Shown here: positions 1-8,288 of the stretch, in pieces | How the letters are laid out: each line of letters starts with the position of its first letter | Numbering within the stretch: position 1 is the stretch's first letter | From: DATKDU01 sp035512595 | GTDB taxonomy: Bacteria > Planctomycetota > Planctomycetia > Pirellulales > Pirellulaceae | DNA: 48,190 bases | Direction of reading: 5' to 3' | NCBI GenBank assembly: GCA_035512595.1 | Contig: DATKDU010000030.1 | Coordinates: 1-48,190, forward strand | Program-made: the position numbers and the translations under genes | Notes under the pieces: generated by a model | The model's input: only the letters and a program-made list of their open reading frames with translations | Told to the model about the DNA's origin: nothing | The model's database searches: none

Positions 1-146
1 CGCCACCGGCCAAATGCCGTAGCCGGCTGGGGGATGCCGGGCCGCTTTGAGTTGCAAACCAGCCCGGCGCGCGGTAATTTGAGGTCCGCGGGGAACTGAT
101 CAACAACCTTGGCCGGTCGGGCCCGGCCCAATTGGAGCAGCACCGT

Positions 147-512
147 ATGGCCGTTTTTCGTCGGATTGAGGTCATGAACCTGGCGGGAGTCACCGGCGAC
201 GTCGCCTTGGTGCGGTTTCTCGACCGCAAGATCATCGATGCCGCCAATATCCAGGAGCTGGGGGACGAGCTGTTCAACCTGGTGGAGAAGGAGCAGAAGA
301 AGAACCTAGTCCTGAACTTCGCCACGGTCGAGTTCCTGTCGAGTGCGGCCCTCAACAAGCTGATCATTCTCGACAAGAAGGTGAAGACGGCCGGCGGCAA
401 GATGCGGCTGTGCAACCTCCGCAAGGAAATCTACGAGGTGTTCGCCATCACCCGGTTGAACCAGGTGTTCGAGATCAAGGCCAGCGAGAACGAAGCGGTG
501 GCGGGGCTGTAA
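147..512 (+). CDS. STAS-domain anti-sigma factor antagonist
   Basis: This 121-residue protein is a single STAS domain, the phosphorylatable switch protein of SpoIIAA/RsbV type that binds a serine kinase and so frees a sigma factor or another target. The diagnostic stretch is VEFLSSAALNKL, where a serine before the conserved helix is the expected phosphosite. The preceding strand NLVLNF and the later GGKMRLCNL strand fit the fold. The ATG at 147 is preferred over an in-frame TTG at 132 because GGAG lies at 134-137. The next gene encodes an RsbW-like kinase, which supports a partner-switching pair. No sigma factor or PP2C phosphatase is in the window, so the target is unknown. Family assignment is confident; the regulated process is not. 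Confidence 0.9.
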   Translation: MAVFRRIEVMNLAGVTGDVALVRFLDRKIIDAANIQELGDELFNLVEKEQKKNLVLNFATVEFLSSAALNKLIILDKKVKTAGGKMRLCNLRKEIYEVFAITRLNQVFEIKASENEAVAGL

Positions 513-547
513 GCGGCTCGCTATGACGTTCCGACTGGTCGTCCCAG

Positions 548-628
548 GTGTGCGGGTGAGGGGGTATGCGGGTGTGAGGGTTTGATGCGTTTACCCTCAT
601 ACCCGCACACTCCCATACCCTCACACCT
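548..628. repeat. Period-7 repeat with inverted halves
   Basis: The spacer between the STAS and kinase genes holds heptamer-like units such as GGTATGC and GGTGTGA. The opposite complement follows (CATACCC, TCACACC), so the whole can fold into a long imperfect hairpin with a loop near 583-593. It could act as a terminator or processing site between the two genes. It is one of several period-7 arrays in this window. Confidence 0.7.
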
Positions 629-751
629 CTTTCCGTTTCCCGGTCGCCGAACGCGAGCTATAGTTGCTCGACTGGGGTCGCGGCTGGTGCGGGTCTGCGC
701 CGGCGGGTGGCAGGAATGTGCGGCCCTTAACGATTCGCCCGTCGGTGACGC

Positions 752-1177
752 ATGAGCAGCCCCGCACCGTGGTCCTGGATCCACGAGCAGACAATTCCCA
801 GCCGCACGACCGCCACGGCGGAAATCGTGGACGCGCTGCTGACTCAGCTCCGCCGCGACGAATGGGAGCCGCACGACGTCTTCGGCGTCCACATGGCGGT
901 CGAGGAAGCGCTCGTCAACGCCATCACCCACGGCAACAAGGAAGACCCGGGCAAGTCGGTTTCGGTCCGTCTGCAAAGCAGCCCCCACCGCCTGCGGGTC
1001 GAGATCATCGACGAAGGGGAGGGCTTTGTTCTCGAGGACGTTCCCGACCCGACCTGCGACTCGCTCCTCAGCCAGCCGCACGGCCGCGGCCTGATGCTCA
1101 TCCGCTGGTTCATGTCCTCCGTGGACTATCTGGGGGCCGGCAATCACCTGGTAATGGAAAAAGAGCGGACGCCGTAG
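752..1177 (+). CDS. RsbW-like anti-sigma serine kinase (GHKL ATPase)
   Basis: A 141-residue single-domain HATPase_c protein of the RsbW/SpoIIAB group, which phosphorylates a STAS antagonist and sequesters a regulator. Visible boxes are the N box EEALVNAITHGN, the G1 box DEGEGF and the G2 region PHGRGLMLIRWF, in the right order and spacing for ATP binding. The length equals that of classical RsbW. It lies 239 bases after the STAS gene on the same strand, so the two are probably partners, though the repeat hairpin between them may uncouple their expression. The nature of the final target cannot be told from this window. Confidence 0.9.
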   Translation: MSSPAPWSWIHEQTIPSRTTATAEIVDALLTQLRRDEWEPHDVFGVHMAVEEALVNAITHGNKEDPGKSVSVRLQSSPHRLRVEIIDEGEGFVLEDVPDPTCDSLLSQPHGRGLMLIRWFMSSVDYLGAGNHLVMEKERTP

Positions 1178-1265
1178 GAATGCAGAGTGCAGAATGCAGA
1201 ATGCAGAGTGAAAACTGCGATGCTCACTCTGCATTTGGTCATGGCTTCGGCAGGATGCAGAGTCG
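1178..1265. repeat. Heptamer array GAATGCA with fold-back
   Basis: Units GAATGCA, GAGTGCA, GAATGCA, GAATGCA and GAGTGAA follow each other with an exact period of 7 from 1178. The arm at 1200-1211 (AATGCAGAGTGA) is perfectly complementary to 1224-1235, giving a 12-bp stem. A related GGATGCAGAG unit recurs at about 1253-1262, inside the end of the neighbouring minus-strand gene. Confidence 0.85.
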
Positions 1266-1538
1266 CAAATCGGCTGGCTGATGGGCGACGATTCTGGCAA
1301 CCGATTCGTACCACTGGAACTCACGGTCGCGGAAATCGGCGTAGGCCCCCTGAGCCTCAACCTCGAACACGATCCACGAGTCGCAGAGGTGTTCCGGGTC
1401 GCAGCCGATTCGAATGGAGATTGGACCGGGAAACAGCCGCTGCGAGAGGACGCGGATCTCCTCCAGTTTGGACTGGCTGACCGGAATGACGGCAGTTGGG
1501 TGTCCTGAAGATGCCAACACTTCTTCGGTCCTGATCAA
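1239..1538 (-). CDS. Hypothetical protein, second gene of a small pair
   Basis: A 99-residue protein that I do not recognise. It has no signal peptide or membrane segment; the middle (FPGPISIRIGCDPEHLCD, then SWIVFEVEAQGAYADFRDRE) reads as alternating strands of a small globular domain. Its TTG start overlaps the TGA of the upstream gene (TTGA at 1535-1538), so it is probably translated by coupling to it. The last codons (RLCILPKP) run into a stretch related to the adjacent heptamer array. Tightly paired small hypotheticals of this kind are often accessory or immunity-like genes, but that is inference only. Confidence 0.6.
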   Translation of the reverse strand: MIRTEEVLASSGHPTAVIPVSQSKLEEIRVLSQRLFPGPISIRIGCDPEHLCDSWIVFEVEAQGAYADFRDREFQWYESVARIVAHQPADLRLCILPKP

Positions 1539-1966
1539 TCACAGTTTGGCCAAGTTAGTACTCCGGGTCCATCGGGCGTCAGTACGGGAACGCACGCTTC
1601 AACGATCTCGTTCATGCGACCTTCATCCAGCCGCAGGTGGGAACGCCGTTTCCCGGATTCCTTGGATAAAGAACTCCAAAACGGGATACCTTCGATAATC
1701 CTACGGAGTTGCTCGACGTCTTGCACATAACACAGACAAGCCTTTCCTCTGTGGAAAAGCGATTGCAAATTCGAAGACGTAATGCGTCCCTCGTCGACAT
1801 CGACTCGCTGTCCGCCAAGCGGAACGTAGTATCCTTCCAGCTCGCAAAGCTCGCATAACGTCCCGCCACACTGTTGCTCGTAAATCACGCTCGTTGGAAA
1901 GCGAACGATGACGCCAAGGTAGGAGTCATTAGTTCCGTCGGGATCAATGATGACTCTTCGCGACAT
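1535..1966 (-). CDS. DUF6210-like hypothetical protein
   Basis: A 143-residue cytosolic protein starting MSRRVIIDPDGTNDS. The pattern of a hydrophobic strand, PTSVIYEQQCGGTLC and ELEGYYVPLGG followed by an acidic segment resembles what I recall of the uncharacterised DUF6210 family; this is a memory-based match of low certainty. An in-frame ATG at 2023 would add 19 residues of unlike composition, so the ATG at 1966 is chosen, although neither has a strong ribosome site. It overlaps the next gene by four bases, forming a two-gene minus-strand unit divergent from the S1 gene. Base composition looks less GC-rich than the core genes. Confidence 0.6.
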   Translation of the reverse strand: MSRRVIIDPDGTNDSYLGVIVRFPTSVIYEQQCGGTLCELCELEGYYVPLGGQRVDVDEGRITSSNLQSLFHRGKACLCYVQDVEQLRRIIEGIPFWSSLSKESGKRRSHLRLDEGRMNEIVEACVPVLTPDGPGVLTWPNCD

Positions 1967-2038
1967 GATTATTAGCTCAAACGCGGAAAAGACTCGCGCG
2001 CAGTATAGCAGCGCACCTCTCAACCGCGAGCATTTTCA

Positions 2039-2080
2039 TACGGGTTCCTCTGCTCCCGGTACAGAGAAGAGGAACCCGTA
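2039..2080. repeat. Perfect 13-bp inverted repeat upstream of the S1 gene
   Basis: TACGGGTTCCTCT at 2039-2051 is exactly complementary to 2068-2080, with a 16-base loop. It lies between the divergent minus-strand pair and the S1 gene, about 160 bases before its ATG. It may be a REP-like dyad or a leader hairpin of the S1 transcript. There is no T-run on the plus side. Confidence 0.65.
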
Positions 2081-2238
2081 CGTGGCGATCCACGGTTGTC
2101 GATCAGGGCGTCTCGGCTTTAGGTCACGGCGGAATGCCGGTCCCTCACCTCGCCCGCCCGGAGTGCCGCGGGTAAACTGGAAGACCCTGGGCCGGAGCCG
2201 TTTTCCGGCCCGTCTTGCTAACTGAACGAGCCCGGTCC

Positions 2239-3846
2239 ATGTTGCCCGACCCGACGACAAACGCCTCGTACACAGAACCGAATCCTGCTGCCGAGACCCC
2301 AGCACCGGCCCCTCCTGCCGATGCCGCTGGCGATGCCACCAAGCGCGCCCCGATCGACCTGGCGCGGATCCGTGCCCAGGCCAATCAATCCCCCGCGCCC
2401 AGCGCTCCGCCGCAGCAGGGACCAGGCCAAGGCCGTCCGCGCGGTCCGCGCCGCGACCGCGGCGGCCAGCGCCCGCCGCGTGAAGGACAACCTGCGGGCC
2501 CGCCCGCCGAAGGCGCCTCAGACAAACCCGACGACGGCACCGACCGGCCGCCCCGCAAGCCGCGCCTCGAAGAGGGTCCGCGGAACATGCCCAAAGTGCC
2601 GGTCCCTAGCCGCCGCGGCCCGCTCCCGGACGATTTGCAGGCCGAGATCGACGAGGCTCTCGGTGGGCTGTCGCTGGAGGAGGTCATTGCCGGCCGCACG
2701 GCGCCCGATACGGGTGGCCGACTGGAAAACGAATCCCGCCACCGCGCCCAGGTCGTGGACATCCACGGCGACAACGTCTTCTTCGCCCTCGGCGGCAAGA
2801 ACCAGGGGGTCGCATCCCTGCGGCAATTCAAGGAGCCGCCGAACGTCGGCGACGTGATCGACGTGTCCGTCACCGGCTTCAACCCCGAGGACAACCTGCA
2901 CGATCTGTCGATCCCCGGCGGAGCGATCGTCGTTGGCGACTGGTCCGACATTGCCGAGGGGTCGCTCGTCGAGGCCCGCGTGACGGCCGCCAATACCGGG
3001 GGCCTGGAATGCCAGGTGAATAACATCCGGGCGTTCATCCCCGCCAGCCAGGCCGGTCTGTACCGCGTGGAAAACCTGGGCGACCTCGTCGGCCAGAAGC
3101 TGGTCTGCGTCGTCACCGAGTCCAGCGAACGCCGCGGCAATCTGGTCCTCAGCCGCCGGGCCGTGCTGGAGCGCGAAAAAGAAGAATCGAAGAAACAGAC
3201 TTTGGCAGAGTTGGAAGTCGGGGCGATGCGGGAGGGGATCGTCCGCAAGCTGCACGATTTCGGCGCGTTCGTCGATCTCGGCGGCGTCGATGGCCTGATC
3301 CACATCAGCCAGCTTGCCTGGGACCGAGTCAAACATCCGAGCGAAGTGGTGCAGGAAGGGGAGAAGGTCCGCGTGCGGATCGAGAAGATCGATCCCGAGA
3401 CCGGCAAAATCAGCCTCTCGCTCAAGAACCCCGAGGAACATCCCTGGACCGGCATCGAGCAGCGGTTCCCCGTCGGCAGCACGGTCAGCGGCGCGGTGAC
3501 GCGAATTGCCCAGTTCGGGGCGTTCGTGCGGCTAGCTCCCGGAGTGGAAGGGCTGATCCACATCTCCGAGCTGGCGCACCACAAGGTCTTCCGCGTCGAG
3601 AACATCGTCAAGGAAGGGCAGGAGGTCGAGGTCAAGATCGTCTCGGTCGATGCCGACGCGCAGCGGATCGGCCTCTCTCTCAAGGCGACGATGGCCGCGC
3701 CAGTGAAAGCGGAGAAGAAAAAGCCGGACGACGCCGAAGCCCCCGAAGCGCCTCCGCGAGCTCTCGCCGTCCCCAAGCGCCCCGGCCCCCTCCGCGGCGG
3801 CACCGGCAAGCCCAGCGGCGGTGATCAGTTCGGGCTGCGGTGGTAG
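2239..3846 (+). CDS. Multi-S1-domain RNA-binding protein
   Basis: A 535-residue protein with a basic, Pro/Gly/Arg-rich disordered N-terminus (about residues 1-130) followed by S1 OB-folds. The last two S1 domains are clearest: HDFGAFVDLGGVDGLIHIS with DPETGKISLSLKN, and AQFGAFVRLAPGVEGLIHIS with DADAQRIGLSLKA. A further S1-like segment precedes them (VVDIHGDNVFFALGGKNQG). The C-terminal tail is Lys/Pro-rich and ends GGDQFGLRW. Such proteins bind mRNA and resemble ribosomal protein S1 but are shorter than the six-domain form. The ATG at 2239 is preferred to the in-frame TTG at 2215. The 3' end of this gene is present in two more partial copies downstream, with cargo genes in between. Confidence 0.9.
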   Translation: MLPDPTTNASYTEPNPAAETPAPAPPADAAGDATKRAPIDLARIRAQANQSPAPSAPPQQGPGQGRPRGPRRDRGGQRPPREGQPAGPPAEGASDKPDDGTDRPPRKPRLEEGPRNMPKVPVPSRRGPLPDDLQAEIDEALGGLSLEEVIAGRTAPDTGGRLENESRHRAQVVDIHGDNVFFALGGKNQGVASLRQFKEPPNVGDVIDVSVTGFNPEDNLHDLSIPGGAIVVGDWSDIAEGSLVEARVTAANTGGLECQVNNIRAFIPASQAGLYRVENLGDLVGQKLVCVVTESSERRGNLVLSRRAVLEREKEESKKQTLAELEVGAMREGIVRKLHDFGAFVDLGGVDGLIHISQLAWDRVKHPSEVVQEGEKVRVRIEKIDPETGKISLSLKNPEEHPWTGIEQRFPVGSTVSGAVTRIAQFGAFVRLAPGVEGLIHISELAHHKVFRVENIVKEGQEVEVKIVSVDADAQRIGLSLKATMAAPVKAEKKKPDDAEAPEAPPRALAVPKRPGPLRGGTGKPSGGDQFGLRW

Positions 3847-3849
3847 TGG

Positions 3850-4497
3850 TCACGTATCGACGCTGACGTAGAGCATTCGACCCTTTTTCGCGACTGCGGT
3901 CAGCGAAAGGAGCAGCGACTCATCGTATTGGCGACGCACTTCTTCGTCGCCGCTGGCCGCGATGGCCGGTTCGACCGACTTGAGCTCGGTGATCATCTGC
4001 TCGACTTCGTCGGGCGGATGCATGCTGTGGATCGGCCGCCACTCGCCAAATCGAAGCTTTCGATCGGGAGGGTGATAGCGAAAGGGACGGTGGCCGAATG
4101 CCGACAGCGCAACGGAAGTGACCCGATCTGGTTTCACTTTCAGCGCCTTGCAAGCGATTTCCATCACGTCCCAGTAGATATCGTCAGCATCGACGCGAAA
4201 GCCGAACGACTTGTCCGAACAAGTGCATTCAATGGATCGCTCCCAGAGATGCTTACCCGCATCGGAGAGATCGCCATACCAGTCCTTCAGGGCGAGCCGC
4301 TTGCGCACGAGCGGCGTGAGCTTTTTGGCATCCGTCGGCCAGTCGAGCACCGGATCGTCGTCTTCGAATTGATCTTCAACCTCTTGGCGCACGGCCGCCA
4401 GCACCTTTGTGAGCTGCGCGAGCTGCTGCTGACTGGGTTTCTCGACCATTTGGCGGAACTTGGGCCAATCCAGCGAGTAGATGAAATACCCGGCCAT
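3850..4497 (-). CDS. DUF7691-like hypothetical protein
   Basis: A 215-residue cytosolic protein starting MAGYFIYSLDWPKFRQ. Recognisable blocks are LALKDWYGDLSDAGKHLWERS, YWDVMEIACKAL, FGHRPFRYHPP and the C-terminal KGRMLYVSVDT. These resemble what I recall of the uncharacterised DUF7691 family, with no known function; certainty is moderate to low. An upstream in-frame start at 4605 would add 36 residues of poor composition, so 4497 is used. The gene converges on the S1 gene with only three bases between the two stop codons. It is the first cargo gene after the intact S1 tail, so its junction with S1 is very sharp. Confidence 0.7.
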   Translation of the reverse strand: MAGYFIYSLDWPKFRQMVEKPSQQQLAQLTKVLAAVRQEVEDQFEDDDPVLDWPTDAKKLTPLVRKRLALKDWYGDLSDAGKHLWERSIECTCSDKSFGFRVDADDIYWDVMEIACKALKVKPDRVTSVALSAFGHRPFRYHPPDRKLRFGEWRPIHSMHPPDEVEQMITELKSVEPAIAASGDEEVRRQYDESLLLSLTAVAKKGRMLYVSVDT

Positions 4498-4704
4498 CGA
4501 TGATTTCTCCAGGTGGTCTGATTCCAAAGCAAGTGGGAAGGTATGGCGGTCATTGGACGCACCTGCGCGGCGTCGCCATGATACGCGGCCAGTTGAGCCG
4601 TGCAATCACATGACCGTCAAGGCTCGCAATCCCCGGCGCTACTCGCTACCTTGTTGCGGAGCGAATCGGCCTACGAGTCTCCTGCAAAGCAACATGCGGT
4701 TTCT

Positions 4705-6564
4705 ATGGCCAAAAAGAAGGCGACGAGGCCCCGCCCCAAGGCGGGCAATCGCGGCAAATCCCAATCCTGGCAGGCGCTCTTCGTGCAGCATTTCCATCCC
4801 GGGAAGCGGAGCGGCACGGCCGCCGCGGCCGATGCGCTGGAAATCGGTCGTGAGAGCGCCAGTTCCATGACTCTCCAATCCACCAGCGACCTGAATGAAC
4901 TCGCCCGTCATAGCCAGATGGACGGTTCATTCCTGTGGATCGCCCTCGCGCGCGTAAAAAGCGAATCGTGGCTGCACGCCTTTGCACAGAATATGGATGC
5001 CGCCTTTGCCGCCCGGGTGGGGAAATCCAAGCGGCTGAACGTGCTCTTCGCGGGATACGATGCGGCCGCACAGAAGTCTCGATTCGACCTGTATTGCGCC
5101 GGTGCGCGAGTCGTCCAGTTCGAGGCGACCGGCCTCCCCGATGAACCGCTCGCGACATTCGATTTCAAATCGACGATCCACGGAGAGAAGTTCCGCAAGT
5201 CTCTGAAAACACCGGCGGATGCGATCAATCGACTGATGAAGAAGCAAGGCGTAAGCCGACCTCGATTCAAGATCAGGCAGGAAGGTCAGACGCTTGTCTG
5301 CGAGCCCAAGCGGGTCGCGGCCGTCAATCAGATCTGCATCCAGAACTTCTGCCACGTGCCGAGTGTCAAAGTATCCCCGGGAAATCGCCTGGCCGACGCG
5401 ATCGAGGCGGGGGACGTGCCAGCGCTTCGCCAGGCCATTGCCGACGGCGCCAGCCTGGAGTTTTTGCCGGCGTCCTCGGGCAGCCCCCTGCGGGCGACGA
5501 TGCTCAATCGCAAGAAAAACTGGCAGGACTGCGCTCGCGAACTCGTCAAAGCCGGCGCTCCGATCAACGGCTTTCCGCATGAAGACCCGCTCATTTTCTG
5601 CGCCACCTGCGATTTTGCCGACGCCGAGAGCAGCCTGGCGGCCGCCAAACTGGCGATCGAGTTGGAGGCCGACGTCAACAGCGTCGCGCGAGTGTCGCGC
5701 CTCACCCCCTTGCACGAGGCGGCGGCCCACGGGCAGTTGGCCTTGGTGAAATACTTTGTGTCGCAAGGAGCCGACCTGCGCAAGAAACACGCCCGCGGCG
5801 AAACAGCACGCCAGATTGCCGAGCGGCTGTATGAACCGGTCCACAAGCAGATTGCGGAGTTTCTCAAGTCGGCGGAGCAGGGACGCGCCAACACGCAGGA
5901 CATCGAAGCACTTGCGCGCCAGGAAAGCCGCCAGCGCCAGGAAGAACGCCGGGCCGCGCGCGAAAGTGTGGAGGACTATTTTGACGTCATGCAGACCACC
6001 GGGGACTCCTCCAAGGAGCAGTTGATTCGCGCCATCGCCCTGGCGCAGCCCGATGAAATCGAACTGGTCGCCGAGGAAAAGATCCGCTGGAGGCACGCCA
6101 AGGAGGTCAAGCGGCTGCGCGAAGAATTCACCGGGTCCGGCTTCGTGCCCGTCGGCCAGTTCACCTCGCCTCCCATCGACGACCTGCTCATCGCCGGCTG
6201 GTGGCATGAGGCGAAATCCTTGTTCGGCGTCGTTTACGAGTACGGCGCCGAACTCCTTCGCGTCGATCTGGTGCGTTTCGGTACGAACGGCGGCTGGACG
6301 ATCGCCACCAGTGCCGACGACTCGTTCGGCGACGAATGGCGACTGCCCAAGTCCAAGCGGCTGGCGGCACTCGGCGGCTCGGTCGCCGACCTGGTGGAGT
6401 TGATCGGCCAGGAGCCCGCGCGGCGGATTGCCCCGGTCACTGCGGACGAATTCGTCCCCCGGATGCAGCTGATGTACGCCGAGTCGGTCAAGTTCCAGAA
6501 AGAAAAGGCCCGCCGCAAGCGAAAGGGAAGCGTGCTCAAGGAACTGGGGCTGGTCGATGAATAG
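4705..6564 (+). CDS. Ankyrin-repeat protein
   Basis: A 619-residue protein with three parts. The basic N-terminus (MAKKKATRPRPKAGNRGK) leads into a domain of about 200 residues that I do not recognise. Ankyrin repeats lie roughly at residues 225-395: LADAIEAGDVPALRQAIADG, a middle repeat on an adenine-poor stretch, and the textbook RLTPLHEAAAHGQLALVKYF followed by VSQGADLRKK. The C-terminal 200 residues begin with a charged helix (ARQESRQRQEERRAARESV) and end in a basic KARRKRKGS segment. A GTG at 4600 would add 35 residues; the ATG at 4705 is chosen because the coding character starts there. It probably mediates protein contacts; partner unknown. It lies between S1 tail copies one and two. 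Confidence 0.8.
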   Translation: MAKKKATRPRPKAGNRGKSQSWQALFVQHFHPGKRSGTAAAADALEIGRESASSMTLQSTSDLNELARHSQMDGSFLWIALARVKSESWLHAFAQNMDAAFAARVGKSKRLNVLFAGYDAAAQKSRFDLYCAGARVVQFEATGLPDEPLATFDFKSTIHGEKFRKSLKTPADAINRLMKKQGVSRPRFKIRQEGQTLVCEPKRVAAVNQICIQNFCHVPSVKVSPGNRLADAIEAGDVPALRQAIADGASLEFLPASSGSPLRATMLNRKKNWQDCARELVKAGAPINGFPHEDPLIFCATCDFADAESSLAAAKLAIELEADVNSVARVSRLTPLHEAAAHGQLALVKYFVSQGADLRKKHARGETARQIAERLYEPVHKQIAEFLKSAEQGRANTQDIEALARQESRQRQEERRAARESVEDYFDVMQTTGDSSKEQLIRAIALAQPDEIELVAEEKIRWRHAKEVKRLREEFTGSGFVPVGQFTSPPIDDLLIAGWWHEAKSLFGVVYEYGAELLRVDLVRFGTNGGWTIATSADDSFGDEWRLPKSKRLAALGGSVADLVELIGQEPARRIAPVTADEFVPRMQLMYAESVKFQKEKARRKRKGSVLKELGLVDE

Positions 6565-6760
6565 CGGCCGCACCTACTATCAGAACTTCCACCACCGCCT
6601 CTTGGCCACTTCGCGTTTTCGCTCGATCAGGTTTTGCAGCGCAGCCCCGGGTGCCCGAGACCCCGGGCCCTCTCAGACCGCACTCCGACTGCCGCGGGCG
6701 ATGCTCTACGGCACTTCGACGGCGTCGATCAGGCGGCCCGCGCCGCCGGCGCGGATGCAG
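6565..6760. other. Junction spacer with a possible reverse gene remnant
   Basis: This spacer precedes the second S1 tail. On the minus strand, from 6762 down to a TAG at 6708-6710, it reads ACIRAGGAGRLIDAVEVP. This resembles the extreme C-terminus of pantothenate synthetases (a GxxRLID motif near the end). If real, it is the last 18 codons of a gene cut at the recombination junction. The match is short, so the assignment is weak. Confidence 0.3.
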
Positions 6761-7358
6761 GCTGCACGATTTTGGCGCGTTCGTCGATCTCGGCGGCATC
6801 GATGGCCTGATCCACATCAGCCAACTCGCGTGGGACCGAGTCAAACATCCGAGCGAAGTGGTGCAGGAGGGGGAGAAGGTTCGCGTGCGGATCGAGAAGG
6901 TCGATCCCGAGACCGGCAAGATCAGCCTCTCACTCAAGAACCCCGAGGAACATCCTTGGACCGGCATCGAGCAGCGGTTCCCCGTCGGCAGCACGGTCAG
7001 CGGCGCGGTGACGCGAATTGCCCAGTTCGGGGCGTTCGTGCGGCTAGCCCCCGGAGTGGAAGGGCTGATTCACATCTCCGAGCTGGCTCACCACAAAGTA
7101 TTCCGCGTCGAGAATATCGTCCAGGAAGGGCAAGAGGTCGAGGTCAAGATCGTCTCGGTCGATGCCGACGCCCAGCGGATCGGCCTCTCTCTCAAGGCGA
7201 CGATGGCCGCGCCAGTGAAAGCGGAGAAGAAAAAGCCGGGCGAAGTCGAAGAGCCGGAAGCGCCTCCGCGAGCCCTCGCCGTCCCCAAGCGCCCCGGCCC
7301 CCTGCGCGGCGGCACCGGCAAACCGAGCGGCGGCGATCAGTTCGGGCTGCGGTGGTAG
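6761..7358 (+). pseudogene. Displaced 3' fragment of the S1 gene (copy 2)
   Basis: These 598 bases align without gaps to 3249-3846, the last two S1 domains and the tail of the intact gene, with about 31 differences by my count (roughly 95% identical). Most differences are synonymous; I count seven amino acid changes (for example V to I, K to Q, D to G). The fragment begins abruptly at GCTGCACGATT, has no plausible start or N-terminal half, and ends at the same TAG codon. The bias towards silent change says it evolved as part of a working gene before being cut off, so it is a displaced allele end rather than a decaying local duplicate. Confidence 0.9.
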
Positions 7359-7463
7359 GGCGTCCGCGCACCTCTGCCAGGGATTCAGCATGGCAGGAAA
7401 GCAACGGGCCGTATAGAATTATGTGATTGTTGGAGACGAGAAGCCGCTCTTTCCACTCCCAAG

Positions 7464-8288
7464 ATGGCCCGTACCAAGATCAGCTACTCGAATCCTCCCG
7501 TCGTTGAGAGGATTCTCAACGTGCAGTTCGAACTGCTACGGGGAATGAGCAACGGCCACTTAGGCGCATTTTGGAAGTCACTGGGCTCCGACTGGCCACT
7601 TGCCAAAGACGCCTCGGCTGTGGAACCTCAATTCGAAGGGTTTAGCGAGGAAGACCGCTGGCGTCGCCTCGGAATTGCCCTATCGATGGTTGAGTTGCCG
7701 GGGATGCGCTTGCAGATCACCAATGCAGTTGGTGATCGGATGATTCAGATCCAGAATGGGCGTTTGATTTTCAATTGGCTCAAGCAAGAGGGTCGCGAGT
7801 ATCCAGACTATCCCACGGTTCGAGCTGGTTTCTTAGATGCCATTGCTCGCTTTCAACGTTTCGCAGCGGCGGAGAATCTGGGCGAGATCAAAGCGAATCA
7901 ATGGGAGATCACCTATTTAAATCACATTTTGCACGGTTCTGTTTGGAACGACGCGAAAGACTGGCGGTTCTTCAAACCCATTGGCGATGTGTCAGGAATC
8001 GGCGGATTGACTACGCTGGAGAGTCTTTCTCAGAAGCTCCAGTACGTCATTTCTGAAAATCGCGGACGCTTGCACATTAGTTGGCAGCACGCCAAGCGAA
8101 ACGACGACGGCCGGCAGATGATCGTGCTCAATTTGACAGCCCGTGGTCCAATGCCGACAACCGACTCCATGGAACGATCACTGATCGACGGAATCGATGT
8201 CGGCCACGATGCGATCGTCGCGTCATTTGCGAGCTACATGTCCGAAAAGGCGAACGCCCATTGGGGGATCATCAATGCTATCCACTGA
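7464..8288 (+). CDS. TIGR04255 family protein
   Basis: A 274-residue cytosolic protein of the sporadically distributed TIGR04255 family, function unknown. Family features visible are the N-terminal NPPVVERILNVQFE, the central IQIQNGRLIFNWLKQ, the following YPDYPTVRAGF, and a later WEITYLNHI segment; size is normal for the family. The start MARTKISYSN at 7464 fits the family N-terminus. Base composition appears clearly less GC-rich than the core genes, suggesting transfer. The next gene overlaps its last 14 bases, so it heads a three-gene cassette (7464-9209) enclosed by S1 tail copies two and three. Confidence 0.85.
   Translation: MARTKISYSNPPVVERILNVQFELLRGMSNGHLGAFWKSLGSDWPLAKDASAVEPQFEGFSEEDRWRRLGIALSMVELPGMRLQITNAVGDRMIQIQNGRLIFNWLKQEGREYPDYPTVRAGFLDAIARFQRFAAAENLGEIKANQWEITYLNHILHGSVWNDAKDWRFFKPIGDVSGIGGLTTLESLSQKLQYVISENRGRLHISWQHAKRNDDGRQMIVLNLTARGPMPTTDSMERSLIDGIDVGHDAIVASFASYMSEKANAHWGIINAIH

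Noticed and set aside
1..131. End of an upstream gene at the left edge
   Set aside because: No frame gives a convincing C-terminus; I see no feature in these bases.
4927..6573. A 548-codon open frame on the minus strand opposite the ankyrin gene
   Set aside because: The plus frame shows ankyrin repeats and coding composition; the minus frame is a high-GC antisense shadow.
6557..7426. A 289-codon plus-strand frame over S1 tail copy 2
   Set aside because: It is out of frame with the S1 homology and Arg/Pro-rich, as expected of a shadow frame.
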